NCBI RefSeq assembly: GCF_014650675.1
Contig: NZ_BMVK01000018.1
Location: 1-64,000 of the forward strand
Length of the DNA: 64,000 bases
Direction of reading: 5' to 3'
Source of the DNA: Streptomyces anulatus
GTDB lineage: Bacteria; Actinomycetota; Actinomycetes; Streptomycetales; Streptomycetaceae
Below the pieces are notes generated by a model. It was not told the origin of the DNA and made no database searches. It saw only the letters and a list, made by a program, of their open reading frames with translations. The position numbers and the translations under genes were made by a program. Numbering within the stretch: the stretch's first letter is position 1; every line of letters starts with the position of its first letter. Positions 33,419 to 40,673 of this stretch are shown piece by piece.

Positions 33419-33942
33419 CTAACGGTCGAGGATCCGGACGGGGTCCCCGACCCTGATCACTCCCGTCCCCTCGGGGATCAGATTCTGGCCGAAGACCAAC
33501 TGTTTGCCGAACCGGCGGTGGCGGGCCGGCGTGAGCAGCGGCTCCCTGCCCCGCTCGGCGGTGTGCTGGTCGGTCGTCGTGATCACGCAGCGGCCGCAGG
33601 GCTTGGCCACCGTGAAGGCGACCTCGCCGATGGCGATCCGCCGCCAGCCGTCCTCCGCCCAGGCCTCGGTCCCCCCGATCACCACGTTGGGCCGGAAACG
33701 GTCCATCGGCAGCGGGCCCTCCTCGGGCCGGTCGCCCGAGGCGATCAGGGCAGCGGCTCGGCCGCGATCCGCGCCAGGGACGGCTGCTGACGCTGTGTGA
33801 CGGCCCTGGCCGCCTTGTCGACCAGCATCCAGCGGCGGTCGCCGTCGAGTCCCCATGGCTCGACGGCGACCGTGTCGCAGGCGCGGGCGGCAAGCGACTT
33901 GACCGGATAGACGTGGGCGGAACGGAGCACGGGAACGCTCAT
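33419..33942 (-). pseudogene. MOSC domain protein, disrupted by an internal deletion and frameshift
   Basis: From ATG 33942 the reading MSVPVLRSAHVYPVKSLAA..QRQQPSLARIAAEPLP is a normal MOSC N-terminal barrel, but it stops at TGA near 33745. In another frame the text continues at once with ALIASGDRPEEGPLPMDRFRPNVV and the molybdenum-cofactor binding Cys region KPCGRCV, through to the usual C-terminus VRVGDPVRIL. Intact family members are about 275 residues. Here about 110 residues are missing at the junction around 33745-33760 and the frame is shifted. The enzyme is probably inactive. Confidence 0.8.
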
Positions 33943-34071
33943 GCGTCCATCCTGCCAGCACCCCCTGACCCCGTACGCGCGGTCTTCGGGGCATCAACGG
34001 CACCCGTATTGCCCCGGATGCGGCTGATGCCCGGTGCGTCCCCCGGCGCACCGCGTCGTACGGAGTCGTGG

Positions 34072-34554
34072 TCAGTACCCCCGGCTCTGGTACGGGCGGT
34101 TGTACGGGTCCTCGTACGGCGACTGCGCCGGCGCGGGCCGGGGCGAGGCCGGGCGCATCGACTCGTACCCGGTGGCGGGCGCGGGGCGCGGCGGCTGGGG
34201 CTGCTGCGGATAACCGCGGACCGCCGAGGGCTGCTGCGGGATGTACGGCGCGGGCGCGTGCTGCAGCTGGGCGGGCTGCATCGGCGCGTGCTGCGCCGGA
34301 GCCTGCTGGTACTGCGGCATCGGCTGCTGCTGCGGGTAGCCGTAGCCGGTCTGCTGCGACGGGGCCGCGGGCAGGGCGGGCAGCGCCGACGGCAGGGCCG
34401 GCAGATAGCTGTTGCCGGTGTCATAGGCAGCAGGCACCCGGATGGGGGCGATCTGAGGGGTTCCCCGCTCCGCGACCAAGGAGTCGTAGATCGGAGTGTC
34501 GGGGAACGACGCGGCGTAGTAGCCGCCGCCGAAGGTGGAGCGGGGGGACGTCAT
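34072..34554 (-). CDS. DUF6643-like Gln/Pro-rich protein
   Basis: The 160-residue protein starts MTSPRSTFGGGYYAASFPDTPIYDSLVAERGTPQ, then becomes a low-complexity tail rich in Pro, Gln, Tyr and Ala. It recalls the DUF6643 proteins conserved in Streptomyces; function is unknown. There is no signal peptide or membrane helix. The AT-rich region upstream (34555-34872) holds its promoter. Confidence 0.65.
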   Translation of the reverse strand: MTSPRSTFGGGYYAASFPDTPIYDSLVAERGTPQIAPIRVPAAYDTGNSYLPALPSALPALPAAPSQQTGYGYPQQQPMPQYQQAPAQHAPMQPAQLQHAPAPYIPQQPSAVRGYPQQPQPPRPAPATGYESMRPASPRPAPAQSPYEDPYNRPYQSRGY

Positions 34555-34872
34555 GCCACCTAAGTTAAGCCCACGATGTGCTGTATGGGGAGCCCCAATC
34601 TTTGGGTTATCCGTTTTACGCTGTTTCTGTGCGCCCGGCCTGCCGAAACATCGTTAAAGCTTTCGTTAACAGCAGGGATCTTTCCGCTGGTGGGCGACGG
34701 CTTCGGCCCGCGCTCCCGGTGCCGAAGGGGAACCGGCGTCGACGCATCCGGGAGGCAAGCGAATAGCGTTTGGCCAAAGCGCGTTGCGCGCGGTTCGGCG
34801 TCGCGGAGATCGTCCGCCGACCCGAAAGGCCCTGCCTTCCCTCGGCCCTCGTAGGGTTTTTCGGCACCGCCC
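34555..34872. other. Gene-free, AT-rich intergenic region
   Basis: No coding region is convincing in these 318 bases. The part nearest the DUF6643 start (34590-34690) is unusually AT-rich for this genome. It holds two TCGTTAA direct repeats around the palindrome AAAGCTTT. A further palindrome TTTGGCCAAA is at 34769-34778. The left part is upstream of DUF6643 and the right part is the trailing end of the MFS gene. Confidence 0.6.
34769..34778. promoter_or_regulatory. TTTGGCCAAA palindrome
   Basis: A perfect 10-bp palindrome in the region upstream of the DUF6643 gene. It may be a regulator site; nothing more can be said. Confidence 0.3.
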
Positions 34873-36216
34873 TCACCCGCCCGGTCCGGCGGGACCGCTC
34901 GTGCCCGGTGCGCGGCGCGGGGACCGGCCGGCCACCGGCAGGACCAACAGGGCGGCCAGCCCGCCCATCAGGGCCAGCGCCGGGTAGCCGTCCCGCGCGA
35001 CTACCGGGCCCGACGCCAGGCTGCCGACCGCTCCGGCGGTCGCGAGGCCCACGTCCACCAGTCCCTGGGTCGTGGCGCGCCGGTCCGGGGGCAGGGCGTC
35101 CGTGACGATCGCGGTGCCGCTGATCAGCCCGAAGTTCCAGCCCAGGCCGAGGAGTACGAGAGCGGCGCCGAGCGCGGGCGCCGAGCCCGCGGGCGACAGG
35201 GCCGCCAGTGCCCCGGCCGCCAGCAGCAGAGGTCCGGACGCGCAGGCGACCCGTCGCCCGCCGATCCGGTCGACGAGCAGACCGGTGAGCGGGGACGGCA
35301 GGAACATCGCCCCGACGTGCAGGGAGATCACGAGCCCCGCCGCCCGGGCGCCATGACCGTGCGCCAGCATGTGCACCGGCGTCATCGTCATGATCCCGAT
35401 CATCACGACCTGGGTCAGGATCATCACGGTGGTGCCGACGGCGACGTCGTGACGCCCGGCGGACGCCGTGGCCCCGGCGCGGGGCCCGTTCGTACCCGCG
35501 TCCTCCTCCTCGCCGCTGTCCGCGCCCTCGTCCGGGGCGCCCGCCGCCCGGGCGGTCAGCGCCTGGGCGAGCCGGAGCGGATCGGGCCGCAGCAGGCAGG
35601 CGAGGACGACCGAGGTGGCGGTGAACGCCGCGGCCGCCAGCAGGAAGGGCCCGGCGAGACGCGGCACGCCCCAGGCGTGTGCGACCTCGCCGGCCGGCGT
35701 CACCAGCATGGGCCCGGTCACCGCACCCAGAGTGGTGGCGAACAGCACCGCGCTCACGGCCCGTCCGCGCCGGGCGGGGGACGCCAGGTCCGCGCCGGCG
35801 TAGCGCGCCATGAGGCCGGTCGCCGTACCCATCCCGTACACCACGAGGGCCGGGAGGAGCAGCGCCACGCTTCCGGTGGCGGCGGCCACCACCACACCGA
35901 CGCTGCCGAGCGCTCCGGTCGCGTAGCCCAGGGCCAGTCCGGGGCGACGGCCCCAGCGGGTGCAGAGCCGGCCGATGCCGAGCGCGCCCAGTGCGGCCCC
36001 CGCGGTGAACAGCGCGCTCGGCACTCCCGCGAGGCCGGTGGAGCCGAGCATCTCCTCGGCGAGCAGGGCCCCGACGGTTATCCCCGCCGTGAGACCGGCG
36101 CCGCTCATTGTCTGGGCCAGCACCAGCACGGCCAGGATGCGCCGCTGTTCCGGAATCTCACCCGTGGCAACCGGATGTCTGCTGCGAGTCGGCAAGGGAG
36201 AGTTTCCGATCGTCAT
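34873..36216 (-). CDS. MFS transporter of the multi-core peptide operon
   Basis: The 447-residue protein has twelve predicted membrane helices, MFS loop motif GRLCTRWGRRPGLAL after helix 2 and a long acidic central loop (APDEGADSGEEEDAGTNG) between helices 6 and 7. This is typical of drug/proton antiporters. It starts 20 nt after the GRDP-like gene stop, so it is the last gene of the operon that begins with the precursor peptide. By context it is the likely exporter of, or immunity pump for, the product. Confidence 0.8.
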   Translation of the reverse strand: MTIGNSPLPTRSRHPVATGEIPEQRRILAVLVLAQTMSGAGLTAGITVGALLAEEMLGSTGLAGVPSALFTAGAALGALGIGRLCTRWGRRPGLALGYATGALGSVGVVVAAATGSVALLLPALVVYGMGTATGLMARYAGADLASPARRGRAVSAVLFATTLGAVTGPMLVTPAGEVAHAWGVPRLAGPFLLAAAAFTATSVVLACLLRPDPLRLAQALTARAAGAPDEGADSGEEEDAGTNGPRAGATASAGRHDVAVGTTVMILTQVVMIGIMTMTPVHMLAHGHGARAAGLVISLHVGAMFLPSPLTGLLVDRIGGRRVACASGPLLLAAGALAALSPAGSAPALGAALVLLGLGWNFGLISGTAIVTDALPPDRRATTQGLVDVGLATAGAVGSLASGPVVARDGYPALALMGGLAALLVLPVAGRSPRRAPGTSGPAGPGG

Positions 36217-36236
36217 GCGGGCGGAGAGAGTTCTGC

Positions 36237-36752
36237 TCAGGCAACGGCCATCGGTTTCAGATCCGCTATGTCCGCGAGAGAAATGTCCATCTGCTCATGG
36301 AGGAACCGCACCATGGTCCAGTGCGGCAGCGCGCCGGCGTCGAACGGCCCGAATTCCCGGCAGTACAGGGGAATCCAGCGCAATGCCTCCTCCAGTGCCT
36401 GTTCGCGTCCCGGCTCCTCCTGGTAGTCCTCGTAGGCGATGCTGCGGTGGTTGATGAAGAACCGCCCGGGGAGCCGTTCTTCGCACAGTGCGCGGTATTC
36501 CCGGGTCTGCAGAATGAGGTAGTGCCATATCTCGTCGATGTCCTGTTCGACCGGCAGGAAAAGCCCACTCAGCCGGTCACGGTACCGGGAGACGAGATAG
36601 AGGTACCGCAGGCATTCGGTGACCTGACGCTCCACGAAGTCCGGGGGTGTGTCCGGCGCTTTGTCGCAGAAATGCCGCATCACCTCGGTGTGCAGCGCGT
36701 CCCCGAGGAGGTGTTTCAGGTCGTCGGCGGAGAGTGTCTGTCCGCTGGTCAT
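36237..36752 (-). CDS. Small GRDP-like protein of the multi-core peptide operon
   Basis: This 171-residue helical protein has the segment VEQDIDEIWHYLILQTREYRALCEERL (about residues 68-94) followed by R-F-F-I-N-H. It resembles the D-x-x-W-H-x-(F/L)-I-L-x-T-R-x-Y-x-x-(F/L)-C motif of the glycine-rich-domain-containing-protein family seen in Actinobacteria. The conserved Asp, Trp, His, Tyr and Cys are kept, but the biochemical role of the family is unknown to me. It starts 35 nt after the ligase stop with GGAG upstream and is followed by the MFS gene 20 nt later, so it belongs to the same pathway. An enzyme or leader-binding partner is possible. Confidence 0.6.
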   Translation of the reverse strand: MTSGQTLSADDLKHLLGDALHTEVMRHFCDKAPDTPPDFVERQVTECLRYLYLVSRYRDRLSGLFLPVEQDIDEIWHYLILQTREYRALCEERLPGRFFINHRSIAYEDYQEEPGREQALEEALRWIPLYCREFGPFDAGALPHWTMVRFLHEQMDISLADIADLKPMAVA

Positions 36753-36787
36753 GGCACTCCGTTCTCTGAGGGGGAGATGGCGGTGAG

Positions 36788-38029
36788 TCAGGTGCTGTCG
36801 GTCGTGAGCCAGGCGTACTTGCCGGAGCGGCCGATGGGGATATGGGTGCGGTGCTCGATTCGGCAGTGTCGTCCGGTCAGTTCGCCGACGCCCTGTCGCA
36901 ACGCGGCCGCCTCCGTGGCCCCGAGAGGTTCGTCGGTGAACGTCGTGTACAGCAGGGTGGCGTCGGCGCCGCCGTGGAGGCGGAGTTGGTGCAGGAAGAT
37001 CCGGGGGGAAGCGTCAGCGATATGCCGGTCGAGGTCGCCCTGGGCGACCGGGCCGTTCGGTGTGCTCAGCAATTCCTTCTGACGGCCGCAGAATTGGGTG
37101 ATCGCCGCGGGGTCGGGCGAGCCGTCCAGGGTGCGCACACAATCGCCCGACCGGTAGCGGACGAGCGGCATGTAGGGATTGCGCACACTGGTGACGATGA
37201 GCTGGTGGATCGTGCTTCCGGGGGCCACCGGCAGGAGCTCGACGCTCATCCCGGCCAGGTGCGGCCAGTACCGGCCCTCCCGGTCGCTGTAGTAGAGGTA
37301 ACCCAGCTCCGTACTGCCGAACAGGTCGATGACAGGGCAGGCGAAGCGCCGGTGCAGGAACCGCCGTACGTTCACCGGGGTGTACTCGTAGGCGGTGATG
37401 ATGCTGGCCGGCGCGGGGAACGCGTCCAGCAGCCCCCATGCCTCCGCCTTCCGCGCCAGGTGCGCCAAGTGGTAGCCGGAGCAGTCGAGGTGGTACCGGC
37501 CCTGGGGGTGTGTGCTCCGTGCCAGGTCGATCTCGCGGAGCATCCGCAGTACGTCCTTGCGGACCCACTGCGCCGGATCCAGCCGCAGGTTGAGGTAGCA
37601 GGTGCGCTCGTCGAGCCAGCGGTCGGCCAGGATGGGTATTCCCCTGTGCTCCACGCCGCGTCGGGCGGCGTTGACCCGCGCCACGTGTTCCGTCGCGAGC
37701 ACCGTGGTGAGGGAGACCCGGCGGCAGCCCGACTCCCAGGTCTCGCCGATGTCGGGGTGGTTCCGCCACAACTCGTAGTAGGAGCGGAGCAGGAAGTACG
37801 GAGGCCGGATGATCTGCATCCGGGCGTGGTTGGTGCCCGTGGACAGGACGAACTCCGCCTCGCCGGTTTGGAGCGCCGCCGCCAGCCGCGGCGTCATCCA
37901 GTTGTCGGGGAACCCACGGGCGATCTCCGGCTTGTCGAGCACGGGGAAGTGCCCCTTCGCCAGGGACTCCTGATAGATCGGTATGTCGCGAATATGCTCG
38001 ATGACATCGCTGGTCGGCTGGCCCTTCAT
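36788..38029 (-). CDS. CapK/PaaK-like adenylate-forming enzyme of the multi-core peptide operon
   Basis: The 413-residue protein has the ordered motifs of an ANL adenylating enzyme: STGTNHAR (A3-like P-loop, 63-70), LFGSTELG (A5, 236-243), RYRSGD (A7, 291-296), GRQKEL (A8, 315-320) and a C-terminal Lys404 in GRSGK (A10). Length and style are closest to CapK/phenylacetate-CoA ligase proteins. It should activate a carboxylate as acyl-AMP, then pass it to an amine, thiol or CoA; the acceptor could be Lys, Ser or Cys of the peptide, or its carboxylate could be activated instead. ATG 38029 has AAGGA four to five nt upstream, favouring it over longer readings. It follows the precursor gene by 130 nt. 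Confidence 0.75.
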   Translation of the reverse strand: MKGQPTSDVIEHIRDIPIYQESLAKGHFPVLDKPEIARGFPDNWMTPRLAAALQTGEAEFVLSTGTNHARMQIIRPPYFLLRSYYELWRNHPDIGETWESGCRRVSLTTVLATEHVARVNAARRGVEHRGIPILADRWLDERTCYLNLRLDPAQWVRKDVLRMLREIDLARSTHPQGRYHLDCSGYHLAHLARKAEAWGLLDAFPAPASIITAYEYTPVNVRRFLHRRFACPVIDLFGSTELGYLYYSDREGRYWPHLAGMSVELLPVAPGSTIHQLIVTSVRNPYMPLVRYRSGDCVRTLDGSPDPAAITQFCGRQKELLSTPNGPVAQGDLDRHIADASPRIFLHQLRLHGGADATLLYTTFTDEPLGATEAAALRQGVGELTGRHCRIEHRTHIPIGRSGKYAWLTTDST

Positions 38030-38088
38030 TAATTCCTTCTCATGTTTCGCATAGTTGAAGAAATCTGGGCTGGGGCGGAGTCGTATCG

Positions 38089-38152
38089 GGGACGCCCGAG
38101 AGCATGGTGCGGTGGGGGAGAAACTTCTCACAGAGCTGATCCCGGGCGTCCC
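38089..38152 (-). other. Structured RNA between precursor and ligase genes
   Basis: GGGACGCCCG (38089-38098) and CGGGCGTCCC (38143-38152) are perfect arms enclosing a loop that contains its own hairpin GAGAA-AC-TTCTC (38118-38129). The element occupies the 130-nt gap downstream of the precursor stop. It could be a partial terminator giving excess precursor mRNA. Confidence 0.55.
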
Positions 38153-38159
38153 TGGCCGA

Positions 38160-38315
38160 TCAGGAGATACAGCCGGCCTTCGGTGCGGCGCTGATGCACC
38201 CGTTCTTCGGTGCGGCGCTGATGCATCCGCTCTTCGCGGCCGACTGGGCCGAGTTGGCGGCGAGCCAATTCTGCCAGACGTTGTCCTGGGCCATCTTCTT
38301 GATCAGGTGTTCCAT
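38160..38315 (-). CDS. Multi-core RiPP-like precursor peptide
   Basis: The 51-residue peptide starts at ATG 38315 with GGAGG five nt upstream. Its first 27 residues (MEHLIKKMAQDNVWQNWLAA...) are an amphipathic leader-like helix. The remainder is three copies of a nine-residue unit K-x-G-C-I-S-A-A-P: Lys28-Pro36, Lys37-Pro45 and a last copy ending at Cys49-Ile50-Ser51. The variable residue x is Ser, Asn or Ala. The DNA repeats with a 27-bp period and is nearly identical between copies. It is the first gene of an operon with an adenylate-forming enzyme, a GRDP-like protein and an MFS transporter. I recognise no described family. Confidence 0.75.
   Translation of the reverse strand: MEHLIKKMAQDNVWQNWLAANSAQSAAKSGCISAAPKNGCISAAPKAGCIS
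38163..38231 (-). repeat. 27-bp direct repeats encoding the peptide cores
   Basis: The block TTCGGTGCGGCGCTGATGCA (plus strand) occurs twice at a 27-bp interval with partial third-copy ends, matching the repeated amino acid units. The identity at DNA level suggests recent expansion by slippage or unequal crossing over. Confidence 0.8.
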
Positions 38316-38396
38316 GAGGTCCTCCGGTGATAGTGCGGAAGGTACTCCCTGAGGCGGGCCGACGGTGAATGGATTTCTCCTCGACCTGCCCGCTGA

Positions 38397-38425
38397 ATGT
38401 AAAAGCGTGGTTGAGCAACTGTCAA
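38397..38425 (-). promoter_or_regulatory. Promoter of the multi-core peptide operon
   Basis: On the minus strand TTGACA (38425-38420) and TTACAT (38402-38397) are separated by exactly 17 bp, a canonical HrdB-type promoter. Its 5' UTR to the precursor start is about 75 nt. The spacer contains GTTG-N2-CAAC. Confidence 0.7.
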
Positions 38426-38604
38426 TGAATGGCAATGTCGAACCATGGGGAAGCGGCCCCATTCAGGACCGGTTTGGCGTGATTCCGCTCTGTGGGTGTC
38501 GCGTCGGCGCCGGTTCGGGTCGCGGCCCGCGCACCCGGCCGCATCATCCGCAGAGCCCCTGATGGAAGCGGGTCGCCCGGCTTTGCTCGGAGGGTGCCGA
38601 CGCG

Positions 38605-39174
38605 GTGACGGACGCGGCGACGGCCACCGAAGATGAGAATGTTTTCCTCATGTCCGTCCCCGGGACCCCGCAAGGGCAGACTGGTCCGATGCTGTGGCGT
38701 GGGGTGGGGTCGGTACTGGCAGGATGTGGAGCAGGGACACTGGTGTTACTGGTCGTATGGATATGGCCCGGGCAGAATGTGCCGCCCTCCATGGGGCCCG
38801 TGGTCGTCGTGCCCTTCCTGTACGGCCCGACTCCTTCGGCCACCGCCCCGCCCGGCCCCGGCCGCCCCGCCGTGTCACCGGCACCGCCCCCCGCTTCGCC
38901 CGCCCCGTCCGGCACCTGCTCGGGCGGCCGTGCCGTGCCGCCCCCGCCGCCGCCCGAGTCCGACGAAGGGAACTCCCACTCCCGCAACGTCCCCGCAGGC
39001 GGCGGAGCCGAGGGAATGCCAGGGGCCACCGGTGACGACGAGAAGGCCTCACGGGTGCCCAGGGGGGACGTGGGCGACGAAGCGGACGAGCCCGACGACG
39101 AGGACGGGGACGGGGACGGGGAAGCGTCGCACGGCAGCAATCGGGGGGATGCGGACGACGAGTGGGACGACTGA
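38605..39174 (+). CDS. Single-pass membrane protein with Pro-rich and acidic tail, coupled to a sensor kinase
   Basis: The 189-residue protein has one transmembrane helix (about residues 33-54), then a Pro/Ala-rich stretch and a strongly acidic end (D-E-A-D-E-P-D-D-E-D-G and D-D-E-W-D-D). Its stop codon overlaps the start of the histidine kinase (TGATG), so it is translated with the kinase. The acidic outer tail could bind metal cations or cationic peptides and tune the kinase. Start GTG 38605 has GGAGGG 10 nt upstream; later ATGs at 38650 and 38689 are alternatives. Codon bias supports coding on this strand, but no family is recognised. Confidence 0.55.
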   Translation: MTDAATATEDENVFLMSVPGTPQGQTGPMLWRGVGSVLAGCGAGTLVLLVVWIWPGQNVPPSMGPVVVVPFLYGPTPSATAPPGPGRPAVSPAPPPASPAPSGTCSGGRAVPPPPPPESDEGNSHSRNVPAGGGAEGMPGATGDDEKASRVPRGDVGDEADEPDDEDGDGDGEASHGSNRGDADDEWDD

Positions 39175-40673
39175 TGCTCAGGCGCTCCACCAGCGCCCGG
39201 TCCCGGATCGTCGGCTGGATGCTCATGCTTCTCAGCGCGGCCCTGGCCGTGCCCACCTTCGGGATCACGATCGTCTGGCAGGCGGAGCTGGACCGGCAGG
39301 TCGACGCGCAACTCCTGTCCGAGGCCGACAAGCTACGCGCGTTCGCCCGCACCTCGCGCGACCCGTACACCGGTGAGCGCTTCACCACGGGCGCCTCGCT
39401 GCTGACGGCGTTCATGGCGGTCCACCGGCCCGAGCACAACGCCGCCTTCTTCAGCGTCGTGAACGGACGGGCCGACCGGCGCAGCCCCGGCCCGGTCCCG
39501 GCCCGCCTGGACCGGGACCAGGAGGTCGTGGACCTGATGGCGCGGACGGCCGACACCCGCATCCGGACGCTGGACTCCCCGGCCGGCAAGGTCCGCTACG
39601 GTGTCGTCCCGGTCCAGATGGCGGGCGACCACACCGACACCCGGCTCGTCCTGGTGACCTTCCGGGACCGGGAACTGCGGCAGGAACGCCACATGGCGCG
39701 GCTGCTGCTGGCCTCGGGAAGCTTCGCCCTGGTGGTCGCGGGACTGGCGAGCTGGCTGGTCGCGGGCCGGGTGCTGGCTCCGATCCGGCTGGTCAGGCAG
39801 ACGGCCGAGCGGATCAGCGAGACGGACCTGACCCAGCGGCTGCCGGTGCGGGGCAACGACGACGTGGCGGAACTCGCCGAGACGTTCAACCACATGCTCG
39901 ACCGGCTGTCGGGCGCCTTCACCGCGCAACGCCAGTTCCTGGACGAGGTGGCGCACGAACTGCGGACCCCCATCACGGTCCTGCGCGGGCATCTGGAGCT
40001 GATGGACGAGGACCCCGACAGCCGGCGCGGCCAGACCCGGGCCCTGCTCTTCGACGAACTCGACCGGATGCGGCGGATCGTGGATGACCTGCTGCTCCTG
40101 GCCCGGGCCGAACGCCCCGACTTCCTCAGCCCCGGCCGGGCCGGTCTGACCGACCTGGTGGTCGACACGGCGGCCAAGGCCCAGGCCCTGGGGCGCAGGC
40201 ACTGGACGGTGGCGGAGGTCGCCGACGTCAGCGTGGAACTGGACGAGCAGCGGGTCACCCAGGCGCTGATGCAGCTCGCGGCCAACGCGGTCAGCCACAC
40301 CGGGGAAGGGGACGTCATCGAGATCGGGTCACGCCTGTGGCGCGGCCGGGTGCTGCTGTGGGTGGCGGACACCGGGCCCGGGGTGGCCCCGGAGGACCGC
40401 GAACGGATCTTCCAGTGCTTCTATCAGGGCGGCACCGCGGTGCCCGGCCGGGCCGCCCCCGGCATCGGGCTCGGCCTCGCGCTGGTCCGCGAGATCGCCC
40501 AGGCGCACGACGGTGTCGCCCGCGTCGAGGAGGCCCCCGGGGGCGGCGCGCGATTCGTCATCGACCTTCCCGCACTGCACCCCACGACGGAAGGAACCCA
40601 TGATGAGCAGGATCCTGATAGCCGAGGACGAGGCAAGAATCGCTGCCTTCGTCGAAAAAGGCCTGCGCCGTAG
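39174..40673 (+). CDS. Sensor histidine kinase (OmpR-partner type)
   Basis: The 499-residue kinase has two transmembrane helices (about residues 13-32 and 178-200) around an extracytoplasmic sensor of about 145 residues. HAMP domain (RVLAPIRLVRQTAERISETDLTQRL), HisKA FLDEVAHELRTPITVLRGH with the phospho-His near residue 261, and HATPase motifs (N box QLAANAVSH, G1 VADTGPGV, G2 GIGLGLALVREI) follow. The last 25 residues overlap the response regulator gene by 74 bp in another frame and are not part of any known domain. Together with the preceding membrane protein and the regulator it is a three-gene operon. Confidence 0.9.
   Translation: MLRRSTSARSRIVGWMLMLLSAALAVPTFGITIVWQAELDRQVDAQLLSEADKLRAFARTSRDPYTGERFTTGASLLTAFMAVHRPEHNAAFFSVVNGRADRRSPGPVPARLDRDQEVVDLMARTADTRIRTLDSPAGKVRYGVVPVQMAGDHTDTRLVLVTFRDRELRQERHMARLLLASGSFALVVAGLASWLVAGRVLAPIRLVRQTAERISETDLTQRLPVRGNDDVAELAETFNHMLDRLSGAFTAQRQFLDEVAHELRTPITVLRGHLELMDEDPDSRRGQTRALLFDELDRMRRIVDDLLLLARAERPDFLSPGRAGLTDLVVDTAAKAQALGRRHWTVAEVADVSVELDEQRVTQALMQLAANAVSHTGEGDVIEIGSRLWRGRVLLWVADTGPGVAPEDRERIFQCFYQGGTAVPGRAAPGIGLGLALVREIAQAHDGVARVEEAPGGGARFVIDLPALHPTTEGTHDEQDPDSRGRGKNRCLRRKRPAP

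Noticed and set aside
34576..34854. A 92-codon plus-strand frame in the AT-rich intergenic region
   Set aside because: No ribosome binding site, poor codon bias, and no recognisable pattern; the region looks regulatory.
38160..38315. Reading the repeat peptide as a lanthipeptide, lasso or sactipeptide
   Set aside because: No LanB/C/M, lasso cyclase or radical SAM gene accompanies it, and the core does not have the Ser/Thr spacing of lanthipeptides.
38544..39311. A 255-codon minus-strand frame opposite the acidic membrane protein
   Set aside because: It runs into the kinase gene antisense and reads as Ser/Pro-rich low-complexity text; the plus-strand frame has a membrane helix and is coupled to the kinase.
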